50,088 nt of DNA from Candidatus Epulonipiscium sp. (GCA_012518255.1 JAAYSX010000058.1:1-50088), one strand, 5' to 3'. Counted from the first letter of the stretch, positions 36,897 to 46,497 are shown. Translations and numbers: made by a program. The notes: generated from the letters alone by a model not told the origin.

Positions 36897-37379
36897 ATGC
36901 GACAAGAGTTATTGGAATTATTAGAAGATAATAGTAGGTATGCAATTGAAGATTTAGCGGTAATGATAGGAGTAACACCAGAAAAGGTAGAAAAAGAAAT
37001 AAAGGAATTAGAGAAGGAAAAGGTAATTTGCGGATATAAGACATTAGTTAATTGGGATCATACGGAAAAGGAAATGGTTACAGCCCTAATAGAGGTTAAG
37101 GTGACACCTCAAAGAGGAGAAGGCTTTGATAAAATTGCTGAGAGAATTTATAGATTCAGGGAAGTAAAGTCTGTTTATTTAATGTCTGGTGGATTTGATC
37201 TTACTGTAATAATAGAAGGAAAGAGTATGCAGGAAGTTGCCCTTTTTGTAGGCCAAAAACTTGCACCTTTGGAAGCGGTGTTAAGCACTGCAACACATTT
37301 TGTACTTAAGAAATATAAAGACCATGGGATTATATTTGAGGAACCTAAAAAAGATGAGAGGATGATAATTTCGCCATGA
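36897..37379 (+). CDS. Lrp/AsnC-family transcriptional regulator
   Basis: A 160-residue regulator. An N-terminal helix-turn-helix (about 3-55, DLAVMIGVTPEKVEKEI) is followed by a RAM ligand-binding domain (about 65-145) with the VYLMSGGFDLTVII core. Such proteins respond to amino acids. It is followed by, and overlaps by four bases (ATGA), an aminotransferase gene, so the pair forms one unit. The regulator probably senses a substrate or product of that enzyme. GTGGAGG precedes the start. Confidence 0.93.
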   Translation: MRQELLELLEDNSRYAIEDLAVMIGVTPEKVEKEIKELEKEKVICGYKTLVNWDHTEKEMVTALIEVKVTPQRGEGFDKIAERIYRFREVKSVYLMSGGFDLTVIIEGKSMQEVALFVGQKLAPLEAVLSTATHFVLKKYKDHGIIFEEPKKDERMIISP

Positions 37380-38539
37380 TGGAAAATATAGTTTCAAATA
37401 AAGTTAAAAACATTCCTTCATCAGGAATACGTCGTTTTTTTGATATTGTAACAGAAATGGGAGATGCAATTTCCCTAGGTGTTGGGGAGCCAGATTTTGA
37501 TACCCCGTGGCATATTAGAGAGGAAGGAATCTATTCCTTAGAAAAGGGAAAGACTGTCTATACTAGTAACGCAGGGCTTAAGGAACTTCGTGAGGAAATA
37601 TGCATGTATATGCATAGGAAATTTGATTTAATGTATTCACCCCAGACACAGACACTGGTTACTGTAGGTGGTAGTGAGGGAATAGACCTAGTATTTAGGA
37701 GTATTATAGAGCCTGGTGATGAGGTCCTAATTCCAGAGCCAAGTTTTGTATCCTATAAACCTTGCACTGTACTTGCAGGTGGTAGGCCAGTTCCTATTGC
37801 CACTAAGGTTGAAAATGGATTTAAACTTACAGCGGAAGAATTAGAAGCACATATTACACCCAAAACAAAGGCATTGGTACTATCCTATCCTAACAACCCA
37901 ACAGGAGCTATAATGGAAAGAGAAGATTTAGAGAAACTTGCCAATGTTTTAAGGGATAAGGATATCTTAGTTATATCTGATGAGATATATGCAGAGCTAA
38001 CCTACGGGGAAAAACACGTTTCAATAGCTAATATAGAAGGAATGTATGATAAGACAGTTATTTTAAGCGGTTTTTCAAAAGCCTATGCCATGACAGGCTG
38101 GAGATTAGGATATGCTTTGGGTCCAGAACCACTTATTGAGGCTATGACTAAGGTCCATCAATATGCTATTATGAGTGCTCCTACAACTAGCCAATATGCA
38201 GCTATTGCAGCCCTAAAAAATGGGGACCAAGATGTAGAGGATATGAGGAATTCATATGACCAAAGAAGAAGAATAATGAGGGAAGGTTTCCTAAGTATGG
38301 GCCTGGAATGCTTTGAGCCATTAGGAGCATTTTATGTATTTCCATCAATTAGAGAAACTGGACTTAAATCAGAAGAATTCTGTGAGAAGTTATTATATGA
38401 TCAAAAGGTGGCAGTTGTTCCAGGTACAGCCTTTGGAGAAGGCGGCGAAGGATTTATTAGATGCTCATATGCGTATTCTATTGAAGAAATAAAAACTGCC
38501 CTTGAAAGAATAGAAATGTTTGTAAAAAAGAATATATAA
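37376..38539 (+). CDS. Class I/II PLP-dependent aminotransferase
   Basis: A 387-residue fold-type I aminotransferase of the AspB/PatA-like group. Landmarks are GVGEPDFDTP, YTSNAGLKELRE, SYPNNPTGA, SDEIYAEL, the PLP lysine in SGFSKAYAMTGWRLGY and the C-terminal substrate Arg in FIRCSYA. The exact amino donor cannot be told from sequence; aspartate, aromatic or alanine use is possible. The start overlaps the stop of the Lrp-type regulator, giving coupled translation. Confidence 0.93.
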   Translation: MMENIVSNKVKNIPSSGIRRFFDIVTEMGDAISLGVGEPDFDTPWHIREEGIYSLEKGKTVYTSNAGLKELREEICMYMHRKFDLMYSPQTQTLVTVGGSEGIDLVFRSIIEPGDEVLIPEPSFVSYKPCTVLAGGRPVPIATKVENGFKLTAEELEAHITPKTKALVLSYPNNPTGAIMEREDLEKLANVLRDKDILVISDEIYAELTYGEKHVSIANIEGMYDKTVILSGFSKAYAMTGWRLGYALGPEPLIEAMTKVHQYAIMSAPTTSQYAAIAALKNGDQDVEDMRNSYDQRRRIMREGFLSMGLECFEPLGAFYVFPSIRETGLKSEEFCEKLLYDQKVAVVPGTAFGEGGEGFIRCSYAYSIEEIKTALERIEMFVKKNI

Positions 38540-38548
38540 TATAATAAA

Positions 38549-38587
38549 ACAATATGACCTTTTAGGAAGTCTAAAAGGTCATATTGT
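38549..38587. terminator. Bidirectional terminator between aminotransferase and Fur-family genes
   Basis: Perfect 17-base arms (38549-38565 and 38571-38587) around GAAGT. A T-rich stretch follows on both strands, best on the minus strand. Unlike the hairpins at 4.1 and 16.4 kb it contains neither stop codon. Confidence 0.9.
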
Positions 38588-38591
38588 TTAC

Positions 38592-38999
38592 TTATTGGCA
38601 ATTAGGACATATACCATAAAAATACAGTTGCTCATTTACAAGTTTAAAATCTGTCTCCTTACTCACTTCTTCCCTTATATTATCTAGTATGCTAGAATCC
38701 ATATCGGATACCTTATGGCATTCAGTACAGATAAGGTGAGGGTGAGAGCCTACATTGATATCATAACGAAATGAGTCCTCTCCTACATTGAATTCTTGTA
38801 CTAAATCATTTTTCTTGAAACAGTCTAGGGTTTTATAGACTGTTGCAAGACTCATTGTAGGATTCGTGTCTTGTAAGGATTTATAAATATCTTCGGCACT
38901 TGGATGAGATTTTGTATTGTATAATATACTGAAAATTGCCAAACGCTGTGGAGTAACTTTTAAATTTTTTGATTTTAAAATACCTGTTAAGGTTTCCAT
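38592..38999 (-). CDS. Fur-family regulator, PerR-like
   Basis: A 135-residue metalloregulator. A winged-helix domain (about 1-80, SLATVYKTLDCF in the recognition helix) leads to a dimerisation domain with the structural zinc cysteines CTEC and CPNC. A regulatory metal site of PerR type is suggested by RYDINVGSHPH, where PerR has Asp and His ligands. A peroxide-sensing role fits an anaerobe with rubrerythrins, but iron-sensing Fur cannot be excluded. AGGAG ten bases upstream supports the ATG at 38999; a GTG at 39008 is too close to it. It is divergent from trmL. Confidence 0.9.
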   Translation of the reverse strand: METLTGILKSKNLKVTPQRLAIFSILYNTKSHPSAEDIYKSLQDTNPTMSLATVYKTLDCFKKNDLVQEFNVGEDSFRYDINVGSHPHLICTECHKVSDMDSSILDNIREEVSKETDFKLVNEQLYFYGICPNCQ

Positions 39000-39090
39000 A
39001 TTAAACACACTCCTAACTAATAGATACTATTATATAGTAATGGTAATAAATAATCAAGATAATATAAGAATACAGAAGAAGGTATAAATT

Positions 39091-39579
39091 ATGAATATTG
39101 TTTTACTAGAACCAGAAATTCCCCAAAATACAGGTAATATTGCTAGAACTTGTGTTGCCACAGGCTCCAGTTTGCACCTTATTAAACCACTAGGATTCAA
39201 ACTAGATGAAAAATCTGTAAAAAGGGCTGGCCTAGATTATTGGGATTTATTAGATTTACACATTTATGAAAGCTATGATGAATTTATTTCAAAACATTCT
39301 TCATCCCCAATTTATATGGCAACTACCAAAGCAAACCATACATATGATGAGATTTGCTATGATGAGGATTGCTTTATTATGTTTGGCAAGGAGACCGCTG
39401 GGATACCAGAAGAAATTTTAAAAGATAATGCAGATTTCTGTATAAGGATTCCTATGAGGGAAGATATACGATCCCTGAATTTATCAAACTCAGTAGCTAT
39501 TGTCTTATATGAGGGATTACGCCAAAACAAATTTACGAAGCTGGAAAACTATGGTGAATTAACAAAATATCATTGGTAA
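39091..39579 (+). CDS. trmL: tRNA (cytidine/uridine-34-2'-O)-methyltransferase TrmL
   Basis: A 162-residue SPOUT methyltransferase, the usual TrmL length. It methylates the ribose at the wobble position of leucine tRNAs using S-adenosylmethionine. Family motifs are intact: EPEIPQNTGNIARTC at the start, FGKETAGIP in the middle, and the trefoil-knot end IPMREDIRSLNLSNSVAIVLYE. AGAAGG precedes the ATG. It is divergent from the Fur-type gene with about 90 bases between them. Confidence 0.95.
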   Translation: MNIVLLEPEIPQNTGNIARTCVATGSSLHLIKPLGFKLDEKSVKRAGLDYWDLLDLHIYESYDEFISKHSSSPIYMATTKANHTYDEICYDEDCFIMFGKETAGIPEEILKDNADFCIRIPMREDIRSLNLSNSVAIVLYEGLRQNKFTKLENYGELTKYHW

Positions 39580-39600
39580 ATAACTGCATAATACTCTTTT

Positions 39601-39627
39601 AACCTACAAATAATACATTTGTGGGTT
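39601..39627 (+). terminator. Terminator of trmL
   Basis: AACCTACAAAT (39601-39611) pairs with ATTTGTGGGTT (39617-39627) with one G-U pair. TTTAAATTCTT follows. Confidence 0.7.
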
Positions 39628-39707
39628 TTAAATTCTTAAAAATGGTTATACTTATAAAAATAATAGTACTTAAGAGTATTATTCATTTTTAAATAAGGAG
39701 TGAGTTA

Positions 39708-40418
39708 ATGAGGAAGTTTAGAGAGATAGTAATTATATTTTCAATAATTATATCTACTACAATGATTATATGTGAGGAAATTACTGCAAAGGAAGGGAAT
39801 AGTAGTATATTTCCTAAATCTATAGGAATAAGGGGACAGGTGACAACCACTAATGTAAATGTGAGAAGTGGTCCTGATTTATATTCAGAAGTTATAGATA
39901 AGAAGGATATGGATAATGTTATGATAACAGGCAAATATAAGGATTGGTATAGAATAGACTATAATAATAATAAGGCTTGGATGAATAAGAGATATGTAGC
40001 AGTGGAAGATTCCGATTATGTGCCGGAAGTTCCCATGCTAGGCGAAGAGATAGTTAAGTATGGTAAGCAATTCATAGGAACACCTTATGTTTGGGGTGGG
40101 ACTAGCCTAACTAATGGAGTAGATTGTTCAGGTTTTACCCAGGGAATATATAAGGAATTTGATATAGATATTAATAGAACATCAGGTATGCAGGTTCTTA
40201 ATGGTAGGCCAGTATCTAAGGATGAACTTAGAAGTGGGGACCTTATATTTTTTGATACCAATGGTAGTAACCAGGGAAGAATATCCCATGTAGGTGTGTA
40301 TATGGGGAATGGTGAATTTATTCATTCGGCTAGCTCCAATGGAATAAGTATTTCTAACTTAGAAAATTCATACTACAAAAGAAATTTTGTAAAGGGGGTT
40401 AGGCCACCAGGAATTTAA
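39708..40418 (+). CDS. Secreted SH3b and NlpC/P60 peptidoglycan hydrolase
   Basis: A 236-residue exported cell-wall enzyme. A signal peptide (about 1-25) leads to a bacterial SH3 domain (about 40-98, VNVRSGPDLYSEVI). An NlpC/P60 cysteine-peptidase domain (about 110-235) follows. The catalytic Cys is in VDCSGFTQG, with His in ISHVGVYMG and a third polar residue in FIHSAS. It should cut peptide stems of peptidoglycan, in growth, separation or spore processes. AAGGAG lies nine bases before the ATG. It is a monocistronic gene after the trmL terminator. Confidence 0.93.
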   Translation: MRKFREIVIIFSIIISTTMIICEEITAKEGNSSIFPKSIGIRGQVTTTNVNVRSGPDLYSEVIDKKDMDNVMITGKYKDWYRIDYNNNKAWMNKRYVAVEDSDYVPEVPMLGEEIVKYGKQFIGTPYVWGGTSLTNGVDCSGFTQGIYKEFDIDINRTSGMQVLNGRPVSKDELRSGDLIFFDTNGSNQGRISHVGVYMGNGEFIHSASSNGISISNLENSYYKRNFVKGVRPPGI

Positions 40419-40423
40419 AAAGG

Positions 40424-40453
40424 TTGATATTTAGGGGTATTGATTGATACAAT
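40424..40453 (+). promoter_or_regulatory. Promoter of mutS2
   Basis: TTGATA (40424-40429), an 18-base spacer and TACAAT (40448-40453) lie about 50 bases before mutS2. Confidence 0.6.
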
Positions 40454-40505
40454 AGATATGTAGTTATATATTTTAAAGACAAACACATATTAAAGGAAGA
40501 GATAT

Positions 40506-42893
40506 ATGAATAAGAAAGTATTAAATACCCTTGAATATAATAAAATCATAGATAAGCTATTATCAAAGGCTCATTCAGTTATGGGCAAGGAGAAAGTAGA
40601 GGGACTATTACCAAGTTCAGATATAGAGGAGGTATCTAGAAGGCAAAGCCAAACATCTGATGCTGTTAGTATGGCTTTTAGGAAGGGGAGTATTCCTATG
40701 GGAGGCCTTAGGGATATTAGACCAGCTTTAAAGCGCATAGAAATAGGGGCCATATTATCAAGTACAGAATTAATCCATATAGCAGATGTTATAAGGTGCG
40801 CTAAGGGAGTAAAAGACTATACAAAGGAAGAGGGGAAGGAAAGAAGTTACCCAGAAATAGATATGATATTTGAAAAGGTTACTACCTTCCCTAAAATAGA
40901 GCATGAAATCAATAGGTGCATAATAGGACCTGATGAGTTTGCAGATGATGCAACTAGAACCCTTTACAATATCAGAAGGGAAATTAAAAGCAATAATGCT
41001 AAGGTAAGGCAACTACTAAATAGTATTATCCAATCAAGGCATTATCAAACAATGTTACAAGAACCTGTTATTACTCTTAGGCAGGATCGTTTTTGTGTGC
41101 CTGTAAAATCAGAGCATAAAGGTAATTTTCCAGGGATTGTACATGATCAGTCATCTACAGGAGCAACTCTTTTTATTGAGCCTATGTCTGTAGTAGAAAT
41201 AGGGAACAAAATCAAAGAACTACAGCTTAAGGAAAAGGCTGAAATAGAAAAGATTTTAACAGACTTAACCCTTTTAGTAGAAGAAGACTTAGGGGATATA
41301 GGGGAAACCCTGAATGCCTTATCAACCCTAGATTTTATATTTGCAAAGGCAGAATTAGCAATAGAGATGAGAGCTGTTAAACCTATACTAAATAATAGCA
41401 GGTATATAAACCTCAAAAAAGCAAGGCATCCATTACTTGATGTTGATGAGGTAGTTCCTATAGATGTATATTTAGGTAAGGATTTTACAACATTATTAGT
41501 TACCGGCCCTAACACTGGCGGTAAGACAGTAACCCTTAAAACATTAGGCTTACTTACCATAATGGCGCAGTCAGGGCTACATATTCCAGCAGGGGATAGG
41601 TCTGAAATTGCAGTATTTGATGAAGTGTATGCTGATATAGGTGATGAGCAGAGCATAGAGCAGAACCTAAGTACTTTCTCGTCTCATATGAGTAATATTG
41701 TTAATATCTTAAACAAGGTAACACCTAATTCCCTTGTGCTTTTTGATGAATTGGGATCAGGAACAGACCCTGTTGAAGGTGCAGCCCTAGCTATGTCAAT
41801 ACTAGAATATCTAAGAGACAAGGGGATAAGAACAGCAGCAACAACCCACTATAGTGAGTTAAAATTATATGCTCTTTCTACAAAGGGAGTAGAAAATGCT
41901 AGCTGTGAATTTGATGTAGATACACTTTCACCCACATATAGGCTATTAATAGGAATACCCGGCAAAAGTAATGCCTTTGAAATTTCTAGTAAACTAGGCT
42001 TGCCATCCCATATAATAGATAATGCTAAAATGCTAATGGAAAAGGGTGATATTAGCCTAGAAGAAATTATAGTAGACTTAGAGACAAGTAAGAAAGAAGC
42101 CATCAATGAAAGACAAAAAGCTACCATATATAGGAAAGAAGCTAATGAGTTAAGGGAAAAAATAAAAAAACAAAAAGAAGATATGGAAAGGCAAAAAGAA
42201 AAGATAATAAATGCTGCCCATATAGATGCAAAGAAAATATTAGATGAGGCTAAGGAAGAAACGGACCGAATAGTTAAGAATCTTAAGGTAGAAGCTAAAA
42301 AATCCCAAACAATGATTAATGATAGGGGAATTGAGGGGGCAAGAGAAGAGTTAAGGGATAAAATAAAATCCCATGATGCCACCATGAAGGAAGCTATGAA
42401 GCCTAGAAATACATTAGCACCAATTAAAGATATAAGGATTGGGGACGAAGTAAGGGTGGTTACATTAAACCAAAATGGTATTGTGCAGAAATTACCTGAT
42501 AGATCAGGGAATTTAGTAGTTCAGCTTGGTATTATGCCAATGAAGGTACATGTGTCAAACTTACAATATAGCAAGGAAGAAGATGTAAGTAAGAAGAAAA
42601 CTAAAAGAAAAACTTCAGGAATTAGCAGAAATATTACTAAATCAACAAACATATCCACAGAAATTGATGTAAGAGGACAGTTATCAGATGAGGCTGTGGA
42701 AAATATAGAAAAATATTTAGATGATGCACATTTGGCAGGTTTAGAAACAGTGACAATTATACATGGTAAGGGTACAGGAGCCCTGAGGACTGCAGTTCAG
42801 CAAATGCTTAGAAGAAATCCGCACACTAAGTCCTATAGGCTAGGGAAATATGGTGAGGGTGAAGCTGGTGTTACTGTGGTAGAACTTAAATAG
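40506..42893 (+). CDS. mutS2: Endonuclease MutS2
   Basis: A 795-residue MutS-family ATPase. The Walker A motif is GPNTGGKTVTLKT (about 335-347), Walker B is LVLFDELGSGTDP, and the ABC-type signature region is present. A long coiled coil (about 515-630) and a C-terminal Smr nuclease domain (about 720-795, DVRGQ, HGKGTGAL) follow. It has no mismatch-recognition domain, as expected for MutS2. The protein is known both for suppressing recombination and for rescuing collided ribosomes. It is the first gene of a probable unit with the two-component system, whose start is 17 bases after its stop. Confidence 0.96.
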   Translation: MNKKVLNTLEYNKIIDKLLSKAHSVMGKEKVEGLLPSSDIEEVSRRQSQTSDAVSMAFRKGSIPMGGLRDIRPALKRIEIGAILSSTELIHIADVIRCAKGVKDYTKEEGKERSYPEIDMIFEKVTTFPKIEHEINRCIIGPDEFADDATRTLYNIRREIKSNNAKVRQLLNSIIQSRHYQTMLQEPVITLRQDRFCVPVKSEHKGNFPGIVHDQSSTGATLFIEPMSVVEIGNKIKELQLKEKAEIEKILTDLTLLVEEDLGDIGETLNALSTLDFIFAKAELAIEMRAVKPILNNSRYINLKKARHPLLDVDEVVPIDVYLGKDFTTLLVTGPNTGGKTVTLKTLGLLTIMAQSGLHIPAGDRSEIAVFDEVYADIGDEQSIEQNLSTFSSHMSNIVNILNKVTPNSLVLFDELGSGTDPVEGAALAMSILEYLRDKGIRTAATTHYSELKLYALSTKGVENASCEFDVDTLSPTYRLLIGIPGKSNAFEISSKLGLPSHIIDNAKMLMEKGDISLEEIIVDLETSKKEAINERQKATIYRKEANELREKIKKQKEDMERQKEKIINAAHIDAKKILDEAKEETDRIVKNLKVEAKKSQTMINDRGIEGAREELRDKIKSHDATMKEAMKPRNTLAPIKDIRIGDEVRVVTLNQNGIVQKLPDRSGNLVVQLGIMPMKVHVSNLQYSKEEDVSKKKTKRKTSGISRNITKSTNISTEIDVRGQLSDEAVENIEKYLDDAHLAGLETVTIIHGKGTGALRTAVQQMLRRNPHTKSYRLGKYGEGEAGVTVVELK

Positions 42894-42910
42894 TAAAGTG
42901 GGGGATTATG

Positions 42911-43585
42911 ATGACTAATAGGGTTTTAGTAGTAGATGATGATAAGAATATAGCAGAACTTATTTCTTTATATTTAGAAAAAGAAGGATATGATACAAGG
43001 AAGGTTTATGATGGGATATCTGCAATAGAGGAATTTAAAAATTATGATCCACATTTAATTTTACTTGATATTATGTTACCAGGAATGGATGGCTATGATG
43101 TATGTAAGGAAATTAGGAAAGCAAGTGATGTACCTATTATAATGCTAACAGCAAAGGGGGAAACCTTTGATAAAGTATTAGGACTTGAGCTTGGTGCTGA
43201 TGATTACATTGTAAAACCATTTGATACTAAAGAACTAACAGCAAGAGTAAAGGCTGTATTAAGGAGAAGTAGCCTTAGACAGGAAAAGCATAATATACTT
43301 GAATTTACAAATCTTATTATTAATATGGATAATTATTCTATTACATACAATGGGGAAGTTATGGAAATACCACCTAAAGAATTGGAACTTTTATATTATA
43401 TAGCAAGTAATTCTAATCAAGTATTTACTAGGGAACAATTATTAGACCAAATATGGGGATATGATTTTATAGGAGATACAAGGACAGTAGATGTTCATAT
43501 TAAAAGGTTGCGAGATAAGTTTAAGGGGGATGATCCTTGGAGTATAAAAACAGTATGGGGTGTAGGATATAAATTTGAACAGTAA
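42911..43585 (+). CDS. OmpR/PhoB-family response regulator
   Basis: A 224-residue DNA-binding response regulator. The receiver domain has the acidic pair (VDDD), the phosphorylated Asp (LLDIMLPGMDG) and the conserved Lys (VKPFD). A winged-helix output domain follows (REQLLDQIWGYDF, RTVDVHIKRLRDKF, GVGYKFE). The ATG at 42911 is better spaced from GTGGGG than the one at 42908. Its partner kinase starts 11 bases downstream. The likely target is the htrA-like gene that follows, whose promoter holds three hexamers at 11-base intervals. Confidence 0.95.
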   Translation: MTNRVLVVDDDKNIAELISLYLEKEGYDTRKVYDGISAIEEFKNYDPHLILLDIMLPGMDGYDVCKEIRKASDVPIIMLTAKGETFDKVLGLELGADDYIVKPFDTKELTARVKAVLRRSSLRQEKHNILEFTNLIINMDNYSITYNGEVMEIPPKELELLYYIASNSNQVFTREQLLDQIWGYDFIGDTRTVDVHIKRLRDKFKGDDPWSIKTVWGVGYKFEQ

Positions 43586-43596
43586 CGGAGGAAGGT

Positions 43597-45027
43597 ATGT
43601 TTCGCACAGTATTTAGCAAAATGTTTACAGTATATATAAGTATATTGCTAGGAAGTCTAATTTTTGTTGGAATTGTGTTTTCTAATGTATTTAAATCTTA
43701 CTTCATAAATTATACAGAGAAGGTTATGATAAAACAGGCTAGGCAAATAGTATCAGAATACGAAAAAGCTGCCATAACTGGGATTATTGATGTTAATCAA
43801 ATTAACTTTGAATTGCAGGTGTTAGATAAATATTTAGATGCATCAACATGGATTGTTGGAAAAGATGGCCAAATAATTATTGTATCAGGTAGGCAGAATG
43901 TGGATCATATAGGTCAGCAAATACCCGATAAGGCTCTTGAAAAAGTATTTGATAATGAAATTGTACAAGTTCAAACAGGATTCGAGCAGTACTTTAATGA
44001 ACCGGTTTTAAGTATAGGATATCCTATGCTCCTAGATAATAGTGTAGAAAGGGCATTATTTATTCACACACCTATGCCAGAAGTGTTACAGATTATAAGT
44101 GAAGTAAGGATTATTTTTTTAAAAGTGCTAGGAATATCTAGTTTAGCAGCATTTATATTTACCTATGTATTTTCCTTATATATAACTAAACCTCTTGAAC
44201 AAATGAACCACGCAGCAAGAGTAATTGCAGGAGGGGATTTTGGCAAGCGAATAGAACTTGAGGAACGAATCGATGAGATAGGAGAACTTGCCTATAATTT
44301 TAACTATATGGCTGAAGAAATTGATAAAATAGAAGAAAGAAGAAAAACTTTTATTGCAAATATTTCTCATGATCTTCGCACCCCACTTACATCTGTTAAA
44401 GGTTTTGTGCAGGCAATTATGGATGGTACAATACCAGCAGAAGACCAAAACAAGTATCTCCAGATCGTTTTAGATGAAGCAGATCGTATGAACAAAATGA
44501 CTAATGATATTTTAGAACTTACTAAGATAGAAGGTAAGGATTTAAGTCTTAATAAGGAGGAATTTGAGCTTAATAGGGTAATCAAAAAAATCCTTATAAA
44601 CTTCGAGCAAATATCCTCACTAAAAAATAATAGAGTAGAAATAATACTATCTGAAGATGAGACATGGGTGTATGCAGATAAAGAGCAAATAATTAGGGTA
44701 TTACATAATCTAATTGAAAATGCCTTTAAATTTGTTGAGGACTCAGGACTTGTTGTAGTAGAAACCACATATAGCAAAGAAGATAAGGTTAAGGTAAGTA
44801 TAAGTAATAGTGGGCAGTATATATCAAAAGAGGATATGGATTTCATATGGGAAAGATTCCATAAAGCAGACAAGTCAAGGGGAAAATATAAAGAAGGCAC
44901 AGGACTTGGGTTATCAATTGTAAAAGGGATTATTAAGCAACATGGAGAAGAAATCTGGGTAACATCAAAAGAAGGTGGCCTAACTACCTTTACATTCACT
45001 GTGGAAAGGATTACCAAAGAAGTGTAG
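43597..45027 (+). CDS. Sensor histidine kinase with HAMP domain
   Basis: A 476-residue membrane kinase. Helices at about 9-32 and 168-192 enclose an extracellular sensor of about 135 residues, followed by HAMP, HisKA (phosphorylated His in ISHDLRTPLTS) and HATPase (LIENAFKF, GTGLGLSIVKG). GGAGGAAGG precedes the ATG. It is the partner of the OmpR-type regulator just upstream. The neighbouring HtrA protease suggests a secretion- or envelope-stress sensor analogous to B. subtilis CssS; this is inferred from context. Confidence 0.95.
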   Translation: MFRTVFSKMFTVYISILLGSLIFVGIVFSNVFKSYFINYTEKVMIKQARQIVSEYEKAAITGIIDVNQINFELQVLDKYLDASTWIVGKDGQIIIVSGRQNVDHIGQQIPDKALEKVFDNEIVQVQTGFEQYFNEPVLSIGYPMLLDNSVERALFIHTPMPEVLQIISEVRIIFLKVLGISSLAAFIFTYVFSLYITKPLEQMNHAARVIAGGDFGKRIELEERIDEIGELAYNFNYMAEEIDKIEERRKTFIANISHDLRTPLTSVKGFVQAIMDGTIPAEDQNKYLQIVLDEADRMNKMTNDILELTKIEGKDLSLNKEEFELNRVIKKILINFEQISSLKNNRVEIILSEDETWVYADKEQIIRVLHNLIENAFKFVEDSGLVVVETTYSKEDKVKVSISNSGQYISKEDMDFIWERFHKADKSRGKYKEGTGLGLSIVKGIIKQHGEEIWVTSKEGGLTTFTFTVERITKEV

Positions 45028-45034
45028 GCTATCT

Positions 45035-45077
45035 TTTACAAAAAGTTCACATTCTATTCAAAAATAGAGCTTATACT
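45035..45077 (+). promoter_or_regulatory. Promoter of htrA with three response-regulator-like boxes
   Basis: TTTACA (45035-45040), TTCACA (45046-45051) and TTCAAA (45057-45062) are each separated by five bases, giving an 11-base period. A -10 box TATACT (45072-45077) follows nine bases later. The pattern fits binding by an OmpR/PhoP-type regulator, most likely the one encoded at 42911. Confidence 0.65.
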
Positions 45078-45117
45078 ATAAGTAATAAAATAAATTATAA
45101 TATAAGGGGGTATGAGT

Positions 45118-46497
45118 ATGAGTGATTTTGATAAGTATGAATATAAGAATATATTAAATGAAGATAGCACTAGTGAAACAAAAAAAATAGACGATGACAT
45201 AGAAGATGACTTTACCTATGATGACGAACCTGGTAAAGAATTTTACTATCAAACAATAAAAGAGAAATCAAGTTCTAATGATAAGAAAACATCATGGATA
45301 AAATTTTTAGTAGCAATATTAATAGTTAGTATAGTAGGTGGTAGTTTTATAGGAGTGAGTTATTCATTTATTGAGCCATTTGCTAAAAGTTTTATAACAG
45401 ATAAGTTTGACGATGTTATACCCGAGACTGTAGTAGATGAAGACAAGCCCAAATTTGAATTTAAGGATGAGCCTAAGGATGTAGTTGTTAGCCAAGATGA
45501 TGGTGGCAAATCTCCAGTGGTGCAGATTGCTAAAAAGGTTGGACCCTCAGTAGTATCTATAATAAATACTAGAACAATTGTAGATTCATGGAATAGGGAA
45601 TTTACAGAGCCAGGACTTGGCTCAGGAATAATATTTGATGTATCTGATGATAAGGTTCATATTATTACTAATTCACATGTGGTAGAAGGATCTACATCAT
45701 TAGCAGTAACATTTTTAGGTAATACAAGGGTGCCTGCTAAATTGGTTGGTAATGATACAACAAGTGATATTGCTGTTGTATCAGTAAATAAGGATGAAAT
45801 ACCAGAAGAAATTAGGCCAGACCTAAAACCAGCACCTATGGGAGATTCAGATGCCTTAGAAGTAGGAGAATTAGCAGTAGCTATAGGTAACCCAGTTAAT
45901 GAAGCTTACCATAATACAATAACATCAGGGGTTATAAGTGCTCTAAATAGGGAAATACAATTACCAGATAAGCAACTTAATCTAATTCAGACAGATGCTG
46001 CTATTAACCCAGGTAATAGCGGTGGTGCTTTAGTAGGATCAGCTGGTAATGTAATAGGAATAAATACGATTAAGCTAGTTGATAGTCAGATAGAAGGTAT
46101 GGGCTTTGCAATACCAATTAATGATGTTAAACCAATTGTTGAGGAACTTATGAATAGTGGTGAGGTGTTAAGGCCTTATCTCGGAATTATAGGAGCAGAT
46201 GTAACAGAAGAAACAGCTGCATTATTAGATTTTCCTATAGGAATATATGTTAAGGATGTAATGGAAGGCAGCGGGGCTTATGCTGCAGGCCTTCAAGAAG
46301 GAGATATTATTATAGAATTTGATGGAGAAAAAATATCATCAATGAAGGACTTATCTTCTAAAATTAGTAGGCATAAACCCAATGCCAAGGTTCCACTAAC
46401 CTTCTTAAGGAATAATAAGAGAAAGCAAGTAACAGTAAAATTGCTTCCCCAAAACAACATTGAATCAAACCAAAATATTATAATACCAGGTAGATAA
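45118..46497 (+). CDS. htrA: HtrA/DegP-type serine protease with PDZ domain
   Basis: A 459-residue membrane-anchored S1C protease. An acidic cytoplasmic N-terminus (about 1-58) and one helix (about 62-84) precede an extracytoplasmic linker and a trypsin-like domain. The triad is His187 (TNSHVV), Asp217 (TSDIAVV) and Ser301 (NPGNSGGAL). One C-terminal PDZ domain (about 350-445) follows. It should degrade misfolded exported proteins. AAGGGGG suits the ATG at 45118 better than the one at 45112. It follows the two-component genes but has its own promoter with regulator-like repeats. Confidence 0.94.
   Translation: MSDFDKYEYKNILNEDSTSETKKIDDDIEDDFTYDDEPGKEFYYQTIKEKSSSNDKKTSWIKFLVAILIVSIVGGSFIGVSYSFIEPFAKSFITDKFDDVIPETVVDEDKPKFEFKDEPKDVVVSQDDGGKSPVVQIAKKVGPSVVSIINTRTIVDSWNREFTEPGLGSGIIFDVSDDKVHIITNSHVVEGSTSLAVTFLGNTRVPAKLVGNDTTSDIAVVSVNKDEIPEEIRPDLKPAPMGDSDALEVGELAVAIGNPVNEAYHNTITSGVISALNREIQLPDKQLNLIQTDAAINPGNSGGALVGSAGNVIGINTIKLVDSQIEGMGFAIPINDVKPIVEELMNSGEVLRPYLGIIGADVTEETAALLDFPIGIYVKDVMEGSGAYAAGLQEGDIIIEFDGEKISSMKDLSSKISRHKPNAKVPLTFLRNNKRKQVTVKLLPQNNIESNQNIIIPGR

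Noticed and set aside
39000-39090. PerR box between the Fur-family gene and trmL
   Set aside because: The AT-rich ACTATTATATAGT stretch looks palindromic but does not fit the 7-1-7 Per box, and its centre does not pair.
41849-42385. Open frame of 178 codons on the minus strand inside mutS2
   Set aside because: It is a mirror of the AT-rich coiled-coil coding region, gives a Ser/Leu-rich product with no family features, and lies fully antisense to a well-supported gene. Similar frames antisense to the chemoreceptor, ATPase and kinase genes were left out for the same reason.
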